Below, piece by piece: positions 24,184 through 34,612 of a stretch of 64,000 nucleotides of DNA. Position numbers and translations under genes: made by a program. The notes beneath the pieces were generated by a model. It was not told the DNA's origin, did no database searches, and was given only the letters and a program-made list of their open reading frames with translations. Position 1 is the first letter of the stretch. Each line of letters begins with the position of its first letter. The stretch is from Zestomonas insulae (lineage in GTDB: Bacteria; Pseudomonadota; Gammaproteobacteria; Pseudomonadales; Pseudomonadaceae): assembly GCF_016901015.1 (NCBI RefSeq), contig NZ_JAFEUP010000004.1:124001-188000 (forward strand), given 5' to 3'.

Positions 24184-24663
24184 TCACGATTTACGCTCCG
24201 CCAGCGTCTTCGCGTGCATGGCGGTATTGGCGATGAAGGTGCCCTTGGCGCGCGCTACCAGGCGCTCGCCATCGAACAGACTGAGGCTGGCGTTGCACAG
24301 GGTGCGGCCGAGCTTGTGCAGCTCGACGTGCGCCTCGATCCACTGCCCCGGCCGCGCCGGGCTGATGTAATCGATGCTCAGCTCGACGGTCGCCGGCGGC
24401 AACTCGAGCTTGCCGTTGATGCGGATGTAGGCGCCGAAGGCGGTGTCGGCCAGGGTGGCGAGAAAGCCGCCGTGGGCGATGTTCAGCGGATTAAGGTGCT
24501 CGGGCAGGATGCGCGCGGCGACCATACCGGTGGCGAGGTTGATGTAGACGCCCTGGCAGTTCTGCACGAAGCCGGCAGTACCACTGTTGGGCCGGCGCAA
24601 CGGCTCGAAGCCGGCCGGCACCTCGGCGCTGATCTCTGGGCTAGCAATATCCATGGCACTCAT
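24184..24663 (-). CDS. PaaI-type hotdog thioesterase
   Basis: This 159-residue single-hotdog protein has the PaaI/YbgC-like core: LNPLNIAHGGFLATLADTA (the conserved Asn/HGG active-site region), VELSIDYISPARPG and RLVARAKGTF. Such enzymes hydrolyse acyl-CoA esters and often rescue trapped CoA in catabolic pathways. The start at 24663 has AGGAG 8 nt upstream. It lies 30 bp after an acyl-CoA dehydrogenase gene and 18 bp before the DUF35 gene, so it is probably part of the same transcript. The acyl substrate is unknown. Confidence 0.85.
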   Translation of the reverse strand: MSAMDIASPEISAEVPAGFEPLRRPNSGTAGFVQNCQGVYINLATGMVAARILPEHLNPLNIAHGGFLATLADTAFGAYIRINGKLELPPATVELSIDYISPARPGQWIEAHVELHKLGRTLCNASLSLFDGERLVARAKGTFIANTAMHAKTLAERKS

Positions 24664-24693
24664 GGCGAAACTCCTGCAGTACGCGGTGCCGGC

Positions 24694-25917
24694 CTACAGG
24701 CCGAGCACCTGCTTGGCGATGATGTTGCGCTGCACTTCGCTGGTGCCGCCGTAGATCGAAGTCTTGCGGTAGTTGAAGTAGCGCGGCAGCACCGGCGCCG
24801 CGTAGTCCGGGCCCGCACGTGGCGCATGCGGGCGGTCGTAGACCTCGGCCCAGGTGTCGCGAATGAATGGCCAGCCCTGCGGGCCGATGGCCTCGACGGC
24901 CAGCTCGCTGATCGCCTGCAGGGTTTCCGTGCCGGCCAGCTTGAGCATGCTCGAGGCCGCGCCAATCGAAGTGCCGGCGCTGACCGCGGAGAACAGGCGC
25001 AGCTCGGTGGCATCCACCGCCTCGACCTGGATTTCCAGTTCGAGCAGGCGGCGCCGGAAGTCCGCATCGTCGAGCAGCCGGCCGCCGCTGTCGGACGGTT
25101 GCGCGGCGGCGACCTGACGCACCTTGTCGAGCTGATAGCGCAGTGTCGAACCGAACGTGCCGCCGCGCTCGAACTCCAGCAGGTACTTGGCGCAGGTCCA
25201 GCCCTGGCCTTCCTCGCCGACCAGGTTGGCCACCGGCACCCGCACGTTGTCGAAGAAGACCTGATTGACCTCCTGTTCGCCAGGCATCGGCCCGTCGAGC
25301 AGCGGCAACGGGTCGACGCTGATGCCCGGGCTGGTCATGTCGATCAGCAGGAAGGAGATGCCCGCCTGCTTGCTGGCTTCGCGGCTGGTGCGCACCAGGC
25401 AGAACATCCAGTCGGCCCATTGCGCCTGGGTGGTCCAGATCTTCGAGCCGTTGATCACGTAGTGGTCGCCGTCACGGTCGGCGCGGGTCTGCAGCGAGGA
25501 CAGGTCGGAGCCGGAGTTGGGCTCGGAATAGCCCTGGCACCAGAAGATGTCCGAGGCCAGCGTGGCGGGCAGGAAGCGCGCCTTCTGCGCCTCGGTGCCA
25601 AAGCGCATGATCACCGGGGCGACCATCTTCACGCCCATCGGCGAGACCTTCGGGCAGCCGGCCATGCCGGTCTCGGCCTGGAACAGGTAGCGCTGGGTCG
25701 GCGTCCAGCCCGGTCCGCCGTATTCGGCCGGCCAGTCCGGCGCCATCCAGCCGCGCGCATGCAGTTTCTTCTGCCAGCGACGCTGGCCTTCCTTGTCCAG
25801 GTAACCGGTCTTCGATTGCGCCATCAGTGCGCGCAGCTGGTCGTCGTACGCCTCGGCGATCCACGCCCGCACTTCCTCGCGGAACGCCTGTTCGTCAGCG
25901 GAATATTCAAGATTCAT
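24694..25917 (-). CDS. Acyl-CoA dehydrogenase, large-type subunit of heteromeric pair 2
   Basis: This 407-residue protein has the signature GYSEPNSGSDLSSLQTRA, INGSKIWTTQ, and the C-terminal IYGGTSEVQRNIIAKQVLGL. Like the large subunit of pair 1 it lacks RKxFG and HGGxGxT, which its partner supplies. The partner gene lies 3 bp upstream. The sequence is clearly related to the 21229-22425 product but diverged, so the two pairs probably act on different intermediates, for example successive rounds of side-chain shortening. Heteromer formation is inferred by analogy with FadE26-27/FadE28-29. Confidence 0.86.
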   Translation of the reverse strand: MNLEYSADEQAFREEVRAWIAEAYDDQLRALMAQSKTGYLDKEGQRRWQKKLHARGWMAPDWPAEYGGPGWTPTQRYLFQAETGMAGCPKVSPMGVKMVAPVIMRFGTEAQKARFLPATLASDIFWCQGYSEPNSGSDLSSLQTRADRDGDHYVINGSKIWTTQAQWADWMFCLVRTSREASKQAGISFLLIDMTSPGISVDPLPLLDGPMPGEQEVNQVFFDNVRVPVANLVGEEGQGWTCAKYLLEFERGGTFGSTLRYQLDKVRQVAAAQPSDSGGRLLDDADFRRRLLELEIQVEAVDATELRLFSAVSAGTSIGAASSMLKLAGTETLQAISELAVEAIGPQGWPFIRDTWAEVYDRPHAPRAGPDYAAPVLPRYFNYRKTSIYGGTSEVQRNIIAKQVLGL

Positions 25918-25920
25918 GCT

Positions 25921-27057
25921 TCAGCTCCCGGCCAGCTCGCCGTAACGGCGCAGGTGATGGTCAACCGAGCCGAACTGCTGCTCGATCACGGTGGCGCGCT
26001 TGAAGTAGTGCCCGACCGCCAGTTCCTCGGTGATGCCCATGCCGCCGTGCACCTGCACCGCGCCCTGGCCGACCGCCTTGAGCGCCTTGCCCACCCGCAC
26101 CTTGGCGGCGCTGGCCGCGCGGGCGCGTTCGACCGGCGACTCGCTGAGCTTGAGGTTGGCCAGGTAGGTCAGCGCGCTGGCCTGCTCGATATGGATGTAC
26201 ATGTCGACCATGCGGTGCTGCAGGGCCTGGAAGGTGCCGATCGGCACGCCGAACTGCTTGCGCTCCTTGGCGTAGGCCACGGTGTCGGCCAGCATCCGCT
26301 GCATGATCCCCACGCCCTCGGCGCACAGCGCCACCAGCGCCTCGTCGAACACCACCTCAAGCAGTTCCAGGCCCTGATCCTGTGCGCCGAGCAGCGCACT
26401 GGCCGGCACCCGCACGTTGTCGAAGAACAGCTCCGCGGCACGCCCGCCGTCGACGGTCGGATAATCCTGACGACGCAGGCCATCAGCGCCCTGCTCCACC
26501 AGCAGCAAGCTGATGCCGTTGCGCTCGCGTCGCTCGCCGGCCGTGCGCACGCTGACCAGCAGGTGCGTGGCGTACGGCGCATCGAGCACCACCGTCTTGT
26601 TGCCGTTCAGCACGTAGCTGTCGCCATCGCGACGCGCGCTGAGCTGCACGTCATGCAGGCAATAGCGGCTCTGCGCCTCGTACTGCGCCCAGGCGATGCG
26701 CACCTCGCCGGCGCCGATCTGTGCGATCAGGTGCGCCGCGGACTCGCCGCCGACGCGCTTGAGCACCCCGCCACCGAGCACCACCGTGCTCAGGTACGGC
26801 TCGAGCACCAGGGCGCGGCCGAACGCCTCCATGACGATGAGGTTTTCCGTGCTGCCGCCACCCAGGCCACCCAGTTCCTCCGGAAAACCTGCCGCGAGAA
26901 TGCCCAGCTCATGGGCAAAGGCCTGCCAGCAGGCCGGTCGCCAGCCCTCGGCGGAGTTGACCGCCGCCATGCGTTTGTCGAAGCCGTACTGTTCATCCAG
27001 ATAGCGCGCGAGCAGGTCGCGCAGCATCTGTTGCTCGTCACTGAAGGTGAAATCCAT
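25921..27057 (-). CDS. Acyl-CoA dehydrogenase, small-type subunit of heteromeric pair 2
   Basis: This 378-residue acyl-CoA dehydrogenase family protein has RKQFG (KERKQFGVPIGTFQALQHR) and QVHGGMGITEE but no GYSEPxxGSDL signature. It sits 3 bp upstream of the large subunit. N-terminal helices (DFTFSDEQQMLRDLLARYL) are normal for the family. The upstream gap to the flavoprotein gene is 62 bp and holds a hairpin, so a new transcript could start here. Substrate unknown. Confidence 0.85.
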   Translation of the reverse strand: MDFTFSDEQQMLRDLLARYLDEQYGFDKRMAAVNSAEGWRPACWQAFAHELGILAAGFPEELGGLGGGSTENLIVMEAFGRALVLEPYLSTVVLGGGVLKRVGGESAAHLIAQIGAGEVRIAWAQYEAQSRYCLHDVQLSARRDGDSYVLNGNKTVVLDAPYATHLLVSVRTAGERRERNGISLLLVEQGADGLRRQDYPTVDGGRAAELFFDNVRVPASALLGAQDQGLELLEVVFDEALVALCAEGVGIMQRMLADTVAYAKERKQFGVPIGTFQALQHRMVDMYIHIEQASALTYLANLKLSESPVERARAASAAKVRVGKALKAVGQGAVQVHGGMGITEELAVGHYFKRATVIEQQFGSVDHHLRRYGELAGS

Positions 27058-27083
27058 GGCGCGGTGCTCCGGTCAGGGCGCTG

Positions 27084-27107
27084 CGGCGCCACCTCGCGGT
27101 GGCGCCG
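27084..27107 (-). terminator. GC-rich hairpin after the nitronate-monooxygenase-like gene
   Basis: A perfect 10-bp stem (27084-27093 with 27098-27107) with a 4-nt loop lies 13 bp downstream of the stop codon. No T tract follows, so termination may be partial. Confidence 0.45.
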
Positions 27108-27119
27108 GCAGGCGGCGGA

Positions 27120-29251
<2,132 letters not shown>

Positions 29252-29304
29252 AAAAAACCTCGTGTGGGTGCGGGACGCGGCAACTCAGCCACGTCCCTGC
29301 GTGC

Positions 29305-30717
29305 TTAACGGCTGATCAGCGAGCTGACGATCTGGCGGACCTGCTCGACGTACGGCGGACGCATGAGGTCCGGGCCGTCGATCGGGCGGTACACCGCCTT
29401 GGCGTGGCTGAAGGTCTTGAAACCGTCCTTGCCGTGATAGGCGCCCATGCCACTGGGGCCGACGCCGCCGAATGGCAGGCTCTCGACGGTGACGTGCTTG
29501 ATCACTTCGTTGATGGTCACACCGCCCGAGGTGGTGCGGGTCAGCACGAACTGCTCTTCGGCGGCATCGTTGCCGAAGTAGTAGAGCCCCAGCGGACGCG
29601 GGTGGGCGTTGATGTAGGCCACCACCTGCTGGATGGTGTGGTACGGCTTGATCGGCAGCAGCGGGCCGAAGATTTCGTCCTGCATCACCTTCAGCTCGTC
29701 GCCCGGATTGCGCAGCAGGGTCGGCGCGATCTTGTGGTGGGCCTGGTCGCTGAAATCCTCGCCGGCCGGGTTCAGCTCGATCAGCTCGACGCCCGCCTCG
29801 CGCGCTTCGCTCAGGTAACCCTGCAGGCGCTGGAAGTGACGGGCATTGATCACCGAGGTGAAGTCCGGGTTGTCCTTGAGGGTCGGGAAATAGCTGCCCA
29901 GCACCGTCTTGGCGGTGGCGATGAACTCTTCCAGCAGTTCCTCGGGGACGAACACATAGTCCGGGGCCAGGCAGATCTGCCCGGCGTTGTGCATCTTGCC
30001 GGTGATGATCTTGGTCACCGCGGCCTTGAGATCGGCCGAGCGGGAAATGATGGTTGGCGACTTGCCGCCCAGCTCCAGGGTCACTGGTACCAGATTCTCG
30101 GCCGCCGCACGCATGACGTGCTTGCCGATGCTGGTCGCGCCGGTGAACAGCAGGTGATCGAACGGCTGGCTGCAGAACGCCTGGCCGACTTCCGGGCCAC
30201 CGGTGACCACCGCCACTTCGTCCTCGCTGAACACCGAACGGATCATCCGCGCCATCAGCTCGGAGGTCTGCGGGGTGAACTCCGACGGTTTGATCATCAC
30301 CCGGTTACCGGCCGCCAGCGCGCCGGCGAGGCCGCCGAAGGCCAGGTTGACCGGGAAGTTCCACGGGCTGAGGATGCCGATCACGCCGAGCGGCTGGTAC
30401 TGCAGCCAGGCTTCGCCGCGCTCGGTGTGGCGCTGTTCGGGCTGCATCCACTCGGTGAGCTGCGCCTTGGTCTGCTTCAGCGTGTTCAGCGGCGACAGTA
30501 CTTCGGTGACGCGGGTGAAATCCTTGCTGCGATGGCCGAAATCGGCAGCCACCGCGTCGACGATTTCGTCGGCATGATCGACCAGCAGGCCGATGGCGCG
30601 GTCGATCAGCTCGATGCGTTGTGCGGCGCTGTAGGGTTCAACGGCCAGAAAGGCGGCGCGTTGCTTGTCGAGAATCGCGCGGATGTCCGCCGCACTCGAA
30701 TTGGCTTGGGTGCTCAT
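29305..30717 (-). CDS. Coniferyl-aldehyde-dehydrogenase-like aldehyde dehydrogenase
   Basis: This 470-residue NAD(P)-dependent aldehyde dehydrogenase is close to the coniferyl aldehyde dehydrogenase (CalB) group. The catalytic motifs are visible: SPWNFPVNLAFG, LELGGKSPT with the general base Glu, and NAGQICLAPDYVF with the nucleophilic Cys. It has no membrane segment, unlike fatty aldehyde dehydrogenases of the same clade. It sits between the crotonase and the alcohol dehydrogenase genes (gaps of 12 and 53 bp) and would oxidise the aldehyde made by the latter. The family name reflects similarity only; lignin substrates are not implied. Confidence 0.87.
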   Translation of the reverse strand: MSTQANSSAADIRAILDKQRAAFLAVEPYSAAQRIELIDRAIGLLVDHADEIVDAVAADFGHRSKDFTRVTEVLSPLNTLKQTKAQLTEWMQPEQRHTERGEAWLQYQPLGVIGILSPWNFPVNLAFGGLAGALAAGNRVMIKPSEFTPQTSELMARMIRSVFSEDEVAVVTGGPEVGQAFCSQPFDHLLFTGATSIGKHVMRAAAENLVPVTLELGGKSPTIISRSADLKAAVTKIITGKMHNAGQICLAPDYVFVPEELLEEFIATAKTVLGSYFPTLKDNPDFTSVINARHFQRLQGYLSEAREAGVELIELNPAGEDFSDQAHHKIAPTLLRNPGDELKVMQDEIFGPLLPIKPYHTIQQVVAYINAHPRPLGLYYFGNDAAEEQFVLTRTTSGGVTINEVIKHVTVESLPFGGVGPSGMGAYHGKDGFKTFSHAKAVYRPIDGPDLMRPPYVEQVRQIVSSLISR

Positions 30718-30729
30718 GGCAAATCTCCG

Positions 30730-31545
30730 TTATTTGTTGGTCGTGGCCGCTGGGGCCTTCAGCCCCTGATAGAGGGCCGGCTGCTTGCGCAGGAAGCGCC
30801 CCGCAGCCTCTTGCATGTAGGGCGAGGTCATCGCCACGGCCTGTGCGCTGGCTTCGCCGTCGAGTTGCGCCGCGAGATCACACTCGAAGGTGCGCGCCAG
30901 CAGGCGCTTGGTCATGCCGAAGCTGACCCCGGACATGTTGGCCATCGAGCGGGCCAGCTGCTCGGCGCGACCGAGGAAACTCTCGACCGGATGGACTTCC
31001 AGGGCGATCCCCAGCTGCAGCGCCTCCTGTGCGGAGACCTCGCGCGCCGAGTAGATGATTTCCTTGGCCTTCTGCAGGCCGACGATACGCGGCAGCGTGT
31101 AGGACGCGCCGATGTCCGGGCACAGGCCGAGACGGGCGAACGCCATGCAGAAGCGGGCACGCTCGGAAGCGATGACGAAGTCCGAAGCCAGCGCGATGCT
31201 GAAGCCGGCGCCGAAGGCCACGCCGTCCACCGCGGAGATCAACGGCTTGGTGAAGTCGGCTATCGCCAGCAGCAGACGGTTGTTCTCCTCCATGCGCGCT
31301 CGCACCCCAGCGGCATCGGCGGTGCCGCCCGTGCCCATGTTGCTGACGTCGCCGCCGGAGCAGAAATCGCTGCCCGCGCCGGTCAGCAGCAAGGCTTTGA
31401 CCTCGGGGTTGCGGCGCACGAGGTTCAGCGTGTCGAGCAGCTCGGCGAACATCTGCACGTTGAGCGCGTTCTTACGCTCGGGGCGGGCCATGACCAGGGT
31501 GGCCAGGCCGTCATCGATGGAGAGTTCAACGGTCGACGCAGTCAT
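30730..31545 (-). CDS. Enoyl-CoA hydratase/isomerase (crotonase family)
   Basis: A 271-residue product starts at MTASTVELS (31545); the frame is open 33 nt further upstream but GGAG fits this start. Crotonase motifs are ERKNALN, the oxyanion-hole stretch GSDFCSGGDVSNM and VAFGAGFSIALASD. At the second acid position it reads LGLCPDIG, with Asp instead of the usual Glu, as in some isomerases and ring-opening crotonases such as PaaG. It may therefore be an isomerase or a C-C hydrolase rather than a hydratase. It lies 12 bp upstream of the aldehyde dehydrogenase gene. Confidence 0.86.
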   Translation of the reverse strand: MTASTVELSIDDGLATLVMARPERKNALNVQMFAELLDTLNLVRRNPEVKALLLTGAGSDFCSGGDVSNMGTGGTADAAGVRARMEENNRLLLAIADFTKPLISAVDGVAFGAGFSIALASDFVIASERARFCMAFARLGLCPDIGASYTLPRIVGLQKAKEIIYSAREVSAQEALQLGIALEVHPVESFLGRAEQLARSMANMSGVSFGMTKRLLARTFECDLAAQLDGEASAQAVAMTSPYMQEAAGRFLRKQPALYQGLKAPAATTNK

Positions 31546-31566
31546 CGCGATGGTGCTCCAGGCAGG

Positions 31567-31588
31567 GTCTGACGCCACGGCATCAGAC
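31567..31588. promoter_or_regulatory. 22-bp palindrome, operator candidate
   Basis: GTCTGACGCC (31567-31576) and GGCATCAGAC (31579-31588) form 10-bp arms with one mismatch and a 2-bp centre. The site lies 22-43 bp upstream of the crotonase start, just after a terminator-like hairpin. The size and symmetry resemble TetR-family operators. No TetR gene is in the window. Confidence 0.4.
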
Positions 31589-31599
31589 GAACATTGGGT

Positions 31600-31628
31600 C
31601 GCGGCCCGCTCCAGCGGAACGGGCCGCG
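31600..31628 (-). terminator. Hairpin after the acyl-CoA dehydrogenase gene
   Basis: A perfect 9-bp GC stem (31600-31608 with 31620-31628) with an 11-nt loop lies 8 bp beyond the stop codon of the gene ending at 31637. No T tract follows. Confidence 0.45.
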
Positions 31629-31636
31629 CGGCGCGC

Positions 31637-32785
31637 TTACAGGGTGCGCGCGATGATCTCTTTCATGATTTCGTTGGAACCGCCGAAGATCCGGCTGACC
31701 CGCACGTTGGCGTACTGACGGGCGATCGGGTACTCGACCATGTAACCGTAGCCGCCGTGCAGCTGCAGGCACTCGTCGACGATCACGCCGGCGTTGTGGG
31801 TGGTCCACCACTTGGCCATCGCGGCCACTTCGCCGGACAGCTCGCCCTTGAGCACCTTGACCATGCAGTCGTCGATGAAGCTGCGCGCGATGGTCGCGGT
31901 GGTCTTCAGTTCGGCCAGCTTGAAGCGGGTGTTCTGCAGCTCCAGGGACGGCTTGCCGAACAGCTTGCGGTTGCGGGTGTACTCGATGGTGTCTTCGAGC
32001 GCGCGCTCCATGGTGCCGAGGCCGCCGAGGGCGATGATCATGCGTTCCTGCGGCAGTTGCTGCATCAGCTGGTAGAAGCCCTTGCCCTCCTCCGGGCCGA
32101 GCAGGTTGCCGACCGGCACGCGCACGTCGTCGAAGAACAGCTCGGTGGTGTCCTGGCCCTTGCAGCCGATCTTTTCCAGGATGCGGCCACGGCGGAAGCC
32201 CGGCAGGTCCTTGGTCTCGACCACCACGATGGATACGCCGCGCGCGCCGAGGCTCGGATCGGTCTTGCACACCACCAGGATCACGTCGGCGTGGTAGCCG
32301 TTGGTGATGAAGGTCTTCGAGCCGTTGATCACGTAGTGATCGCCGTCGCGAATCGCCTTGGTCTTGACGTTCTGCAGGTCGGAACCGGTACCCGGCTCGG
32401 ACATGGCGATGGCGCCGACGAACTCGCCGGTGGCCATCTTCGGCAGCCAGCGGTGCTTCTGCTCTTCACTGGCGTAGGCCAGGATGTAGTGGGCGACGAT
32501 GCCGCTGTGCACGCCCGTTCCCAGCGCGGTGCTGATGGCGCGCGACTGCTCGTAGGCCATGATCGCGTCGTGGGCGAAGCTGCCACCGCCACCGCCGTAT
32601 TCCTCAGGGATGCTGAGCAGCAACATGCCCTGCTCGCCGGCGCGGTTCCACGCCGAGCGGTCGATGTACTGCTGCTTGGCCCAGTGCTCGTCGTTAGGCA
32701 CCAGTTCTTCGGCGATGAAACGTCGCACGGACTCTTGGAAGATCACCAGGTCGTCGATGATCCACGGGGATTGGTAGGCGCTCAT
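31637..32785 (-). CDS. Acyl-CoA dehydrogenase (stand-alone, complete motifs)
   Basis: A 382-residue product starts at MSAYQSPW (32785), with AGAGGAA 6 nt upstream. Unlike the paired enzymes it has all motifs in one chain: AMSEPGTGSDLQNVKTKA, RNRKLFGKP, LHGGYGYMVEYP, and RIFGGSNEIMKEIIA. A QER sequence in the middle of the chain (LPQERMI) is at the position of the catalytic Glu in long-chain and isovaleryl-CoA dehydrogenases. It is therefore probably a homotetramer acting on a different intermediate from the heteromers. Hairpins before and after make it a separate transcription unit. Confidence 0.88.
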   Translation of the reverse strand: MSAYQSPWIIDDLVIFQESVRRFIAEELVPNDEHWAKQQYIDRSAWNRAGEQGMLLLSIPEEYGGGGGSFAHDAIMAYEQSRAISTALGTGVHSGIVAHYILAYASEEQKHRWLPKMATGEFVGAIAMSEPGTGSDLQNVKTKAIRDGDHYVINGSKTFITNGYHADVILVVCKTDPSLGARGVSIVVVETKDLPGFRRGRILEKIGCKGQDTTELFFDDVRVPVGNLLGPEEGKGFYQLMQQLPQERMIIALGGLGTMERALEDTIEYTRNRKLFGKPSLELQNTRFKLAELKTTATIARSFIDDCMVKVLKGELSGEVAAMAKWWTTHNAGVIVDECLQLHGGYGYMVEYPIARQYANVRVSRIFGGSNEIMKEIIARTL

Positions 32786-32832
32786 GGGCGTTCCTCTGGG
32801 CATTCGTTGGCAGTACAAGAAAATTCGTTAGT

Positions 32833-32861
32833 CCGTGCGGCGCCGGCGTGGCGCCGCACGG
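32833..32861 (-). terminator. Strong hairpin between the SDR and acyl-CoA dehydrogenase genes
   Basis: A perfect 12-bp stem (32833-32844 with 32850-32861) with a 5-nt loop lies 22 bp after the SDR stop codon. The minus strand then reads a moderately T-rich stretch (ACTAACGAATTTTCTTG), so it is a likely terminator. Confidence 0.6.
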
Positions 32862-32882
32862 TCACGCATCAACCGTTATGGC

Positions 32883-33719
32883 TTAGAAGTTGGCGCCTGG
32901 GCCGCCACCGCAGTAGATGGTCTGGCCGGAGCAGTAGTCGGACTCCGGCAGGCAGAACAGCACCACGGCACCGGCGGCTTCGGTGGCCTTGCCCGGACGA
33001 CCGAGCGGGATGGTCACGCTGGCGGCGTCGAGGCGTGCCTGCTGCACACCGACCTTGATTTCGCGGCCTTCGATGTTGACGGTCTTGCTGTCGTCGCCGG
33101 CCAGCGCCTGGGTCAGGCGGGTGTCGATCAGGCCGAAGGCAACGGCGTTGACGTTGACCTTGTAGCGGCCCCACTCCTTGGCCAGCGCCTTGGTCATGCC
33201 GAGGATGCCGGCCTTGGCCGACGAGTAGTTGGCCTGACCGGCGTTGCCACCGGCGGCGCCGGAGGAGATGTTGACCACTTTGCGCAGCACTTCGCGGCCT
33301 TCGGCGGCGTCTTTCTTGGCCAGGGCGCTGAAGATCGGCTGGGCGGCACGCAGGATGCGGAACGGTGCGGTCAGGTGGCAGCCGATGATGGCGTCCCACT
33401 GCTCGTCGGTCATCTTCTGGATCACGTTGTCCCAGGTGAAGCCGGCGTTGTTGACGATGATGTCGACGCTGCCGAAGGAGTCCATGGCGGTCTTCAGCAG
33501 GCGATCGGCGAAATCATCCGCGGTCACGCTGCCGATGCAGGCAACGGCTTCGCCACCGGCGGCACGGATGTCGGCGACGGTCTGCTCGGCCGGCTCCTGA
33601 TCGAGGTCGTTGATGACGATCTTGGCGCCCAGGGCAGCCAGTTGCAGGGCCACTTCACGGCCGATGCCACGGCCGGAACCGGTGATCAGGGCAACTTTGC
33701 CTTCGAGTTTCTTGCTCAT
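32883..33719 (-). CDS. Short-chain dehydrogenase (3-hydroxyacyl-CoA dehydrogenase-like)
   Basis: A 278-residue product starts at MSKKLEGK (33719), with GGAG 8 nt upstream. It is a classical SDR: cofactor loop TGSGRGIG, VNNAG, active-site Ser in NISSG and the YSSAK catalytic pair. Sequence and context (two MaoC-like genes and an SCPx-type thiolase directly upstream) resemble the dehydrogenase part of peroxisomal MFE-2 and the IpdF group, both of which oxidise hydroxyacyl-CoAs. It would perform the third beta-oxidation step on the product of the MaoC hydratase. This role is inferred from neighbours. Confidence 0.85.
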   Translation of the reverse strand: MSKKLEGKVALITGSGRGIGREVALQLAALGAKIVINDLDQEPAEQTVADIRAAGGEAVACIGSVTADDFADRLLKTAMDSFGSVDIIVNNAGFTWDNVIQKMTDEQWDAIIGCHLTAPFRILRAAQPIFSALAKKDAAEGREVLRKVVNISSGAAGGNAGQANYSSAKAGILGMTKALAKEWGRYKVNVNAVAFGLIDTRLTQALAGDDSKTVNIEGREIKVGVQQARLDAASVTIPLGRPGKATEAAGAVVLFCLPESDYCSGQTIYCGGGPGANF

Positions 33720-33736
33720 GATGTTCTCCTCTGGAT

Positions 33737-34144
33737 TCAAGCGTTGAGCGCGACGATGGCTTCGCCGCTGAGTTTGATTTCGCCCGCCTGGTTGCGAGTG
33801 GTGATCTCCAGGCGCACGGTGCCGGCCGCTTCATCCTTCTCGACGACCTTGCCGGAACAGGTGATCTGGTCCTGCAGGTGGGTGATGGCGACGAAGCGCA
33901 CCGAGTAGTGGCGCAGCTGTTCCTGCGCCACCCAGTTGGTCAGCAGGCGAGCCAGGTAGGCCATCGACAACATGCCGTGGGCGAACACGTCGGGCATGCC
34001 GGCTTTCTTGGCGAAGTCGATGTCGACGTGGATCGGGTTGTGGTCGCCCGAGGCGCCGCAATACAGCGCCAGGGTCGTGCGGTTGATCGGTTCGGTGGTG
34101 AACGCCGGCAGCTCGTAGCCGACTTCGATTTGGGCAAGGTTCAT
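33737..34144 (-). CDS. MaoC-family hydratase, catalytic subunit
   Basis: This 135-residue single hotdog has an intact (R)-hydratase motif: YCGASGDHNPIHVDIDFA, with the Asp and His of the catalytic pair, then FAHGML. The family adds water to 2-enoyl-CoA to give (R)-3-hydroxyacyl-CoA. The next gene upstream encodes a second hotdog without these residues, so the active enzyme is probably a heteromer like ChsH1-ChsH2. It lies 17 bp upstream of the SDR gene and 10 bp downstream of its partner. Confidence 0.87.
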   Translation of the reverse strand: MNLAQIEVGYELPAFTTEPINRTTLALYCGASGDHNPIHVDIDFAKKAGMPDVFAHGMLSMAYLARLLTNWVAQEQLRHYSVRFVAITHLQDQITCSGKVVEKDEAAGTVRLEITTRNQAGEIKLSGEAIVALNA

Positions 34145-34154
34145 GCTCGGCTCC

Positions 34155-34595
34155 TCAATTACGCACGACGAGGCTGTTACGCAGCTCCGCCACCAGATCG
34201 CCCGCGGCGTTGGTCACGCGGGTTTCGCGGACCACGAACTCGAGGGCGCCGCCCTTCTTGTCGTAGATGTCGACGATCTTGCTTTCGAAGGTCAGGCGAT
34301 CACCGACGTAGGCCATCTGGTGGTAGGTGAAGCTCTGCTCACCGTGGAGGATCTTGCCGAGGTCGATCTTCAGGCGGCTGAGCATCGAGCTCGAACCACC
34401 GGCTTCCATGTCCAAGCAGAACAGGAAGGTCGGCGGCACCGGCAGGTGCTTGTAACCGGCGGCACGCGCCGCCTCGGCGTCGCTGTAGCGCGGGTCATGC
34501 TGGCCGGTGGCCTTGGCGAAGAAACGCAGGCGGCCGGCTTCGACCTCCTGGGTGTGGTTGGAAACCACGGCGCCGATATGGCTCTTGTCGATCAT
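34155..34595 (-). CDS. MaoC-like hotdog protein, non-catalytic partner
   Basis: This 146-residue FAS1-type dehydratase-domain protein starts at MIDKSHIG (34595) with GGAG 8 nt upstream. Where the catalytic subunit reads GDHNPIH, this one reads GQHDPRY, so both the Asp and the His are replaced. The rest of the hotdog (PPTFLF, LHGEQSFTYHQMAYVGDRL) is well kept, which suggests a structural, substrate-binding subunit. In ChsH1-ChsH2 such a partner widens the pocket for ring-bearing acyl-CoAs. Heteromerisation here is inferred from adjacency and motif loss. Confidence 0.85.
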   Translation of the reverse strand: MIDKSHIGAVVSNHTQEVEAGRLRFFAKATGQHDPRYSDAEAARAAGYKHLPVPPTFLFCLDMEAGGSSSMLSRLKIDLGKILHGEQSFTYHQMAYVGDRLTFESKIVDIYDKKGGALEFVVRETRVTNAAGDLVAELRNSLVVRN

Positions 34596-34612
34596 GCGAA
34601 GTGCTCCAGGGA

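Noticed and set aside
30718..30745. A-rich stretch AACAAATAACGGAG upstream of the aldehyde dehydrogenase as a sixth CA motif
   Set aside because: No 8-nt register matches AAnAAnAA exactly; one position is T.
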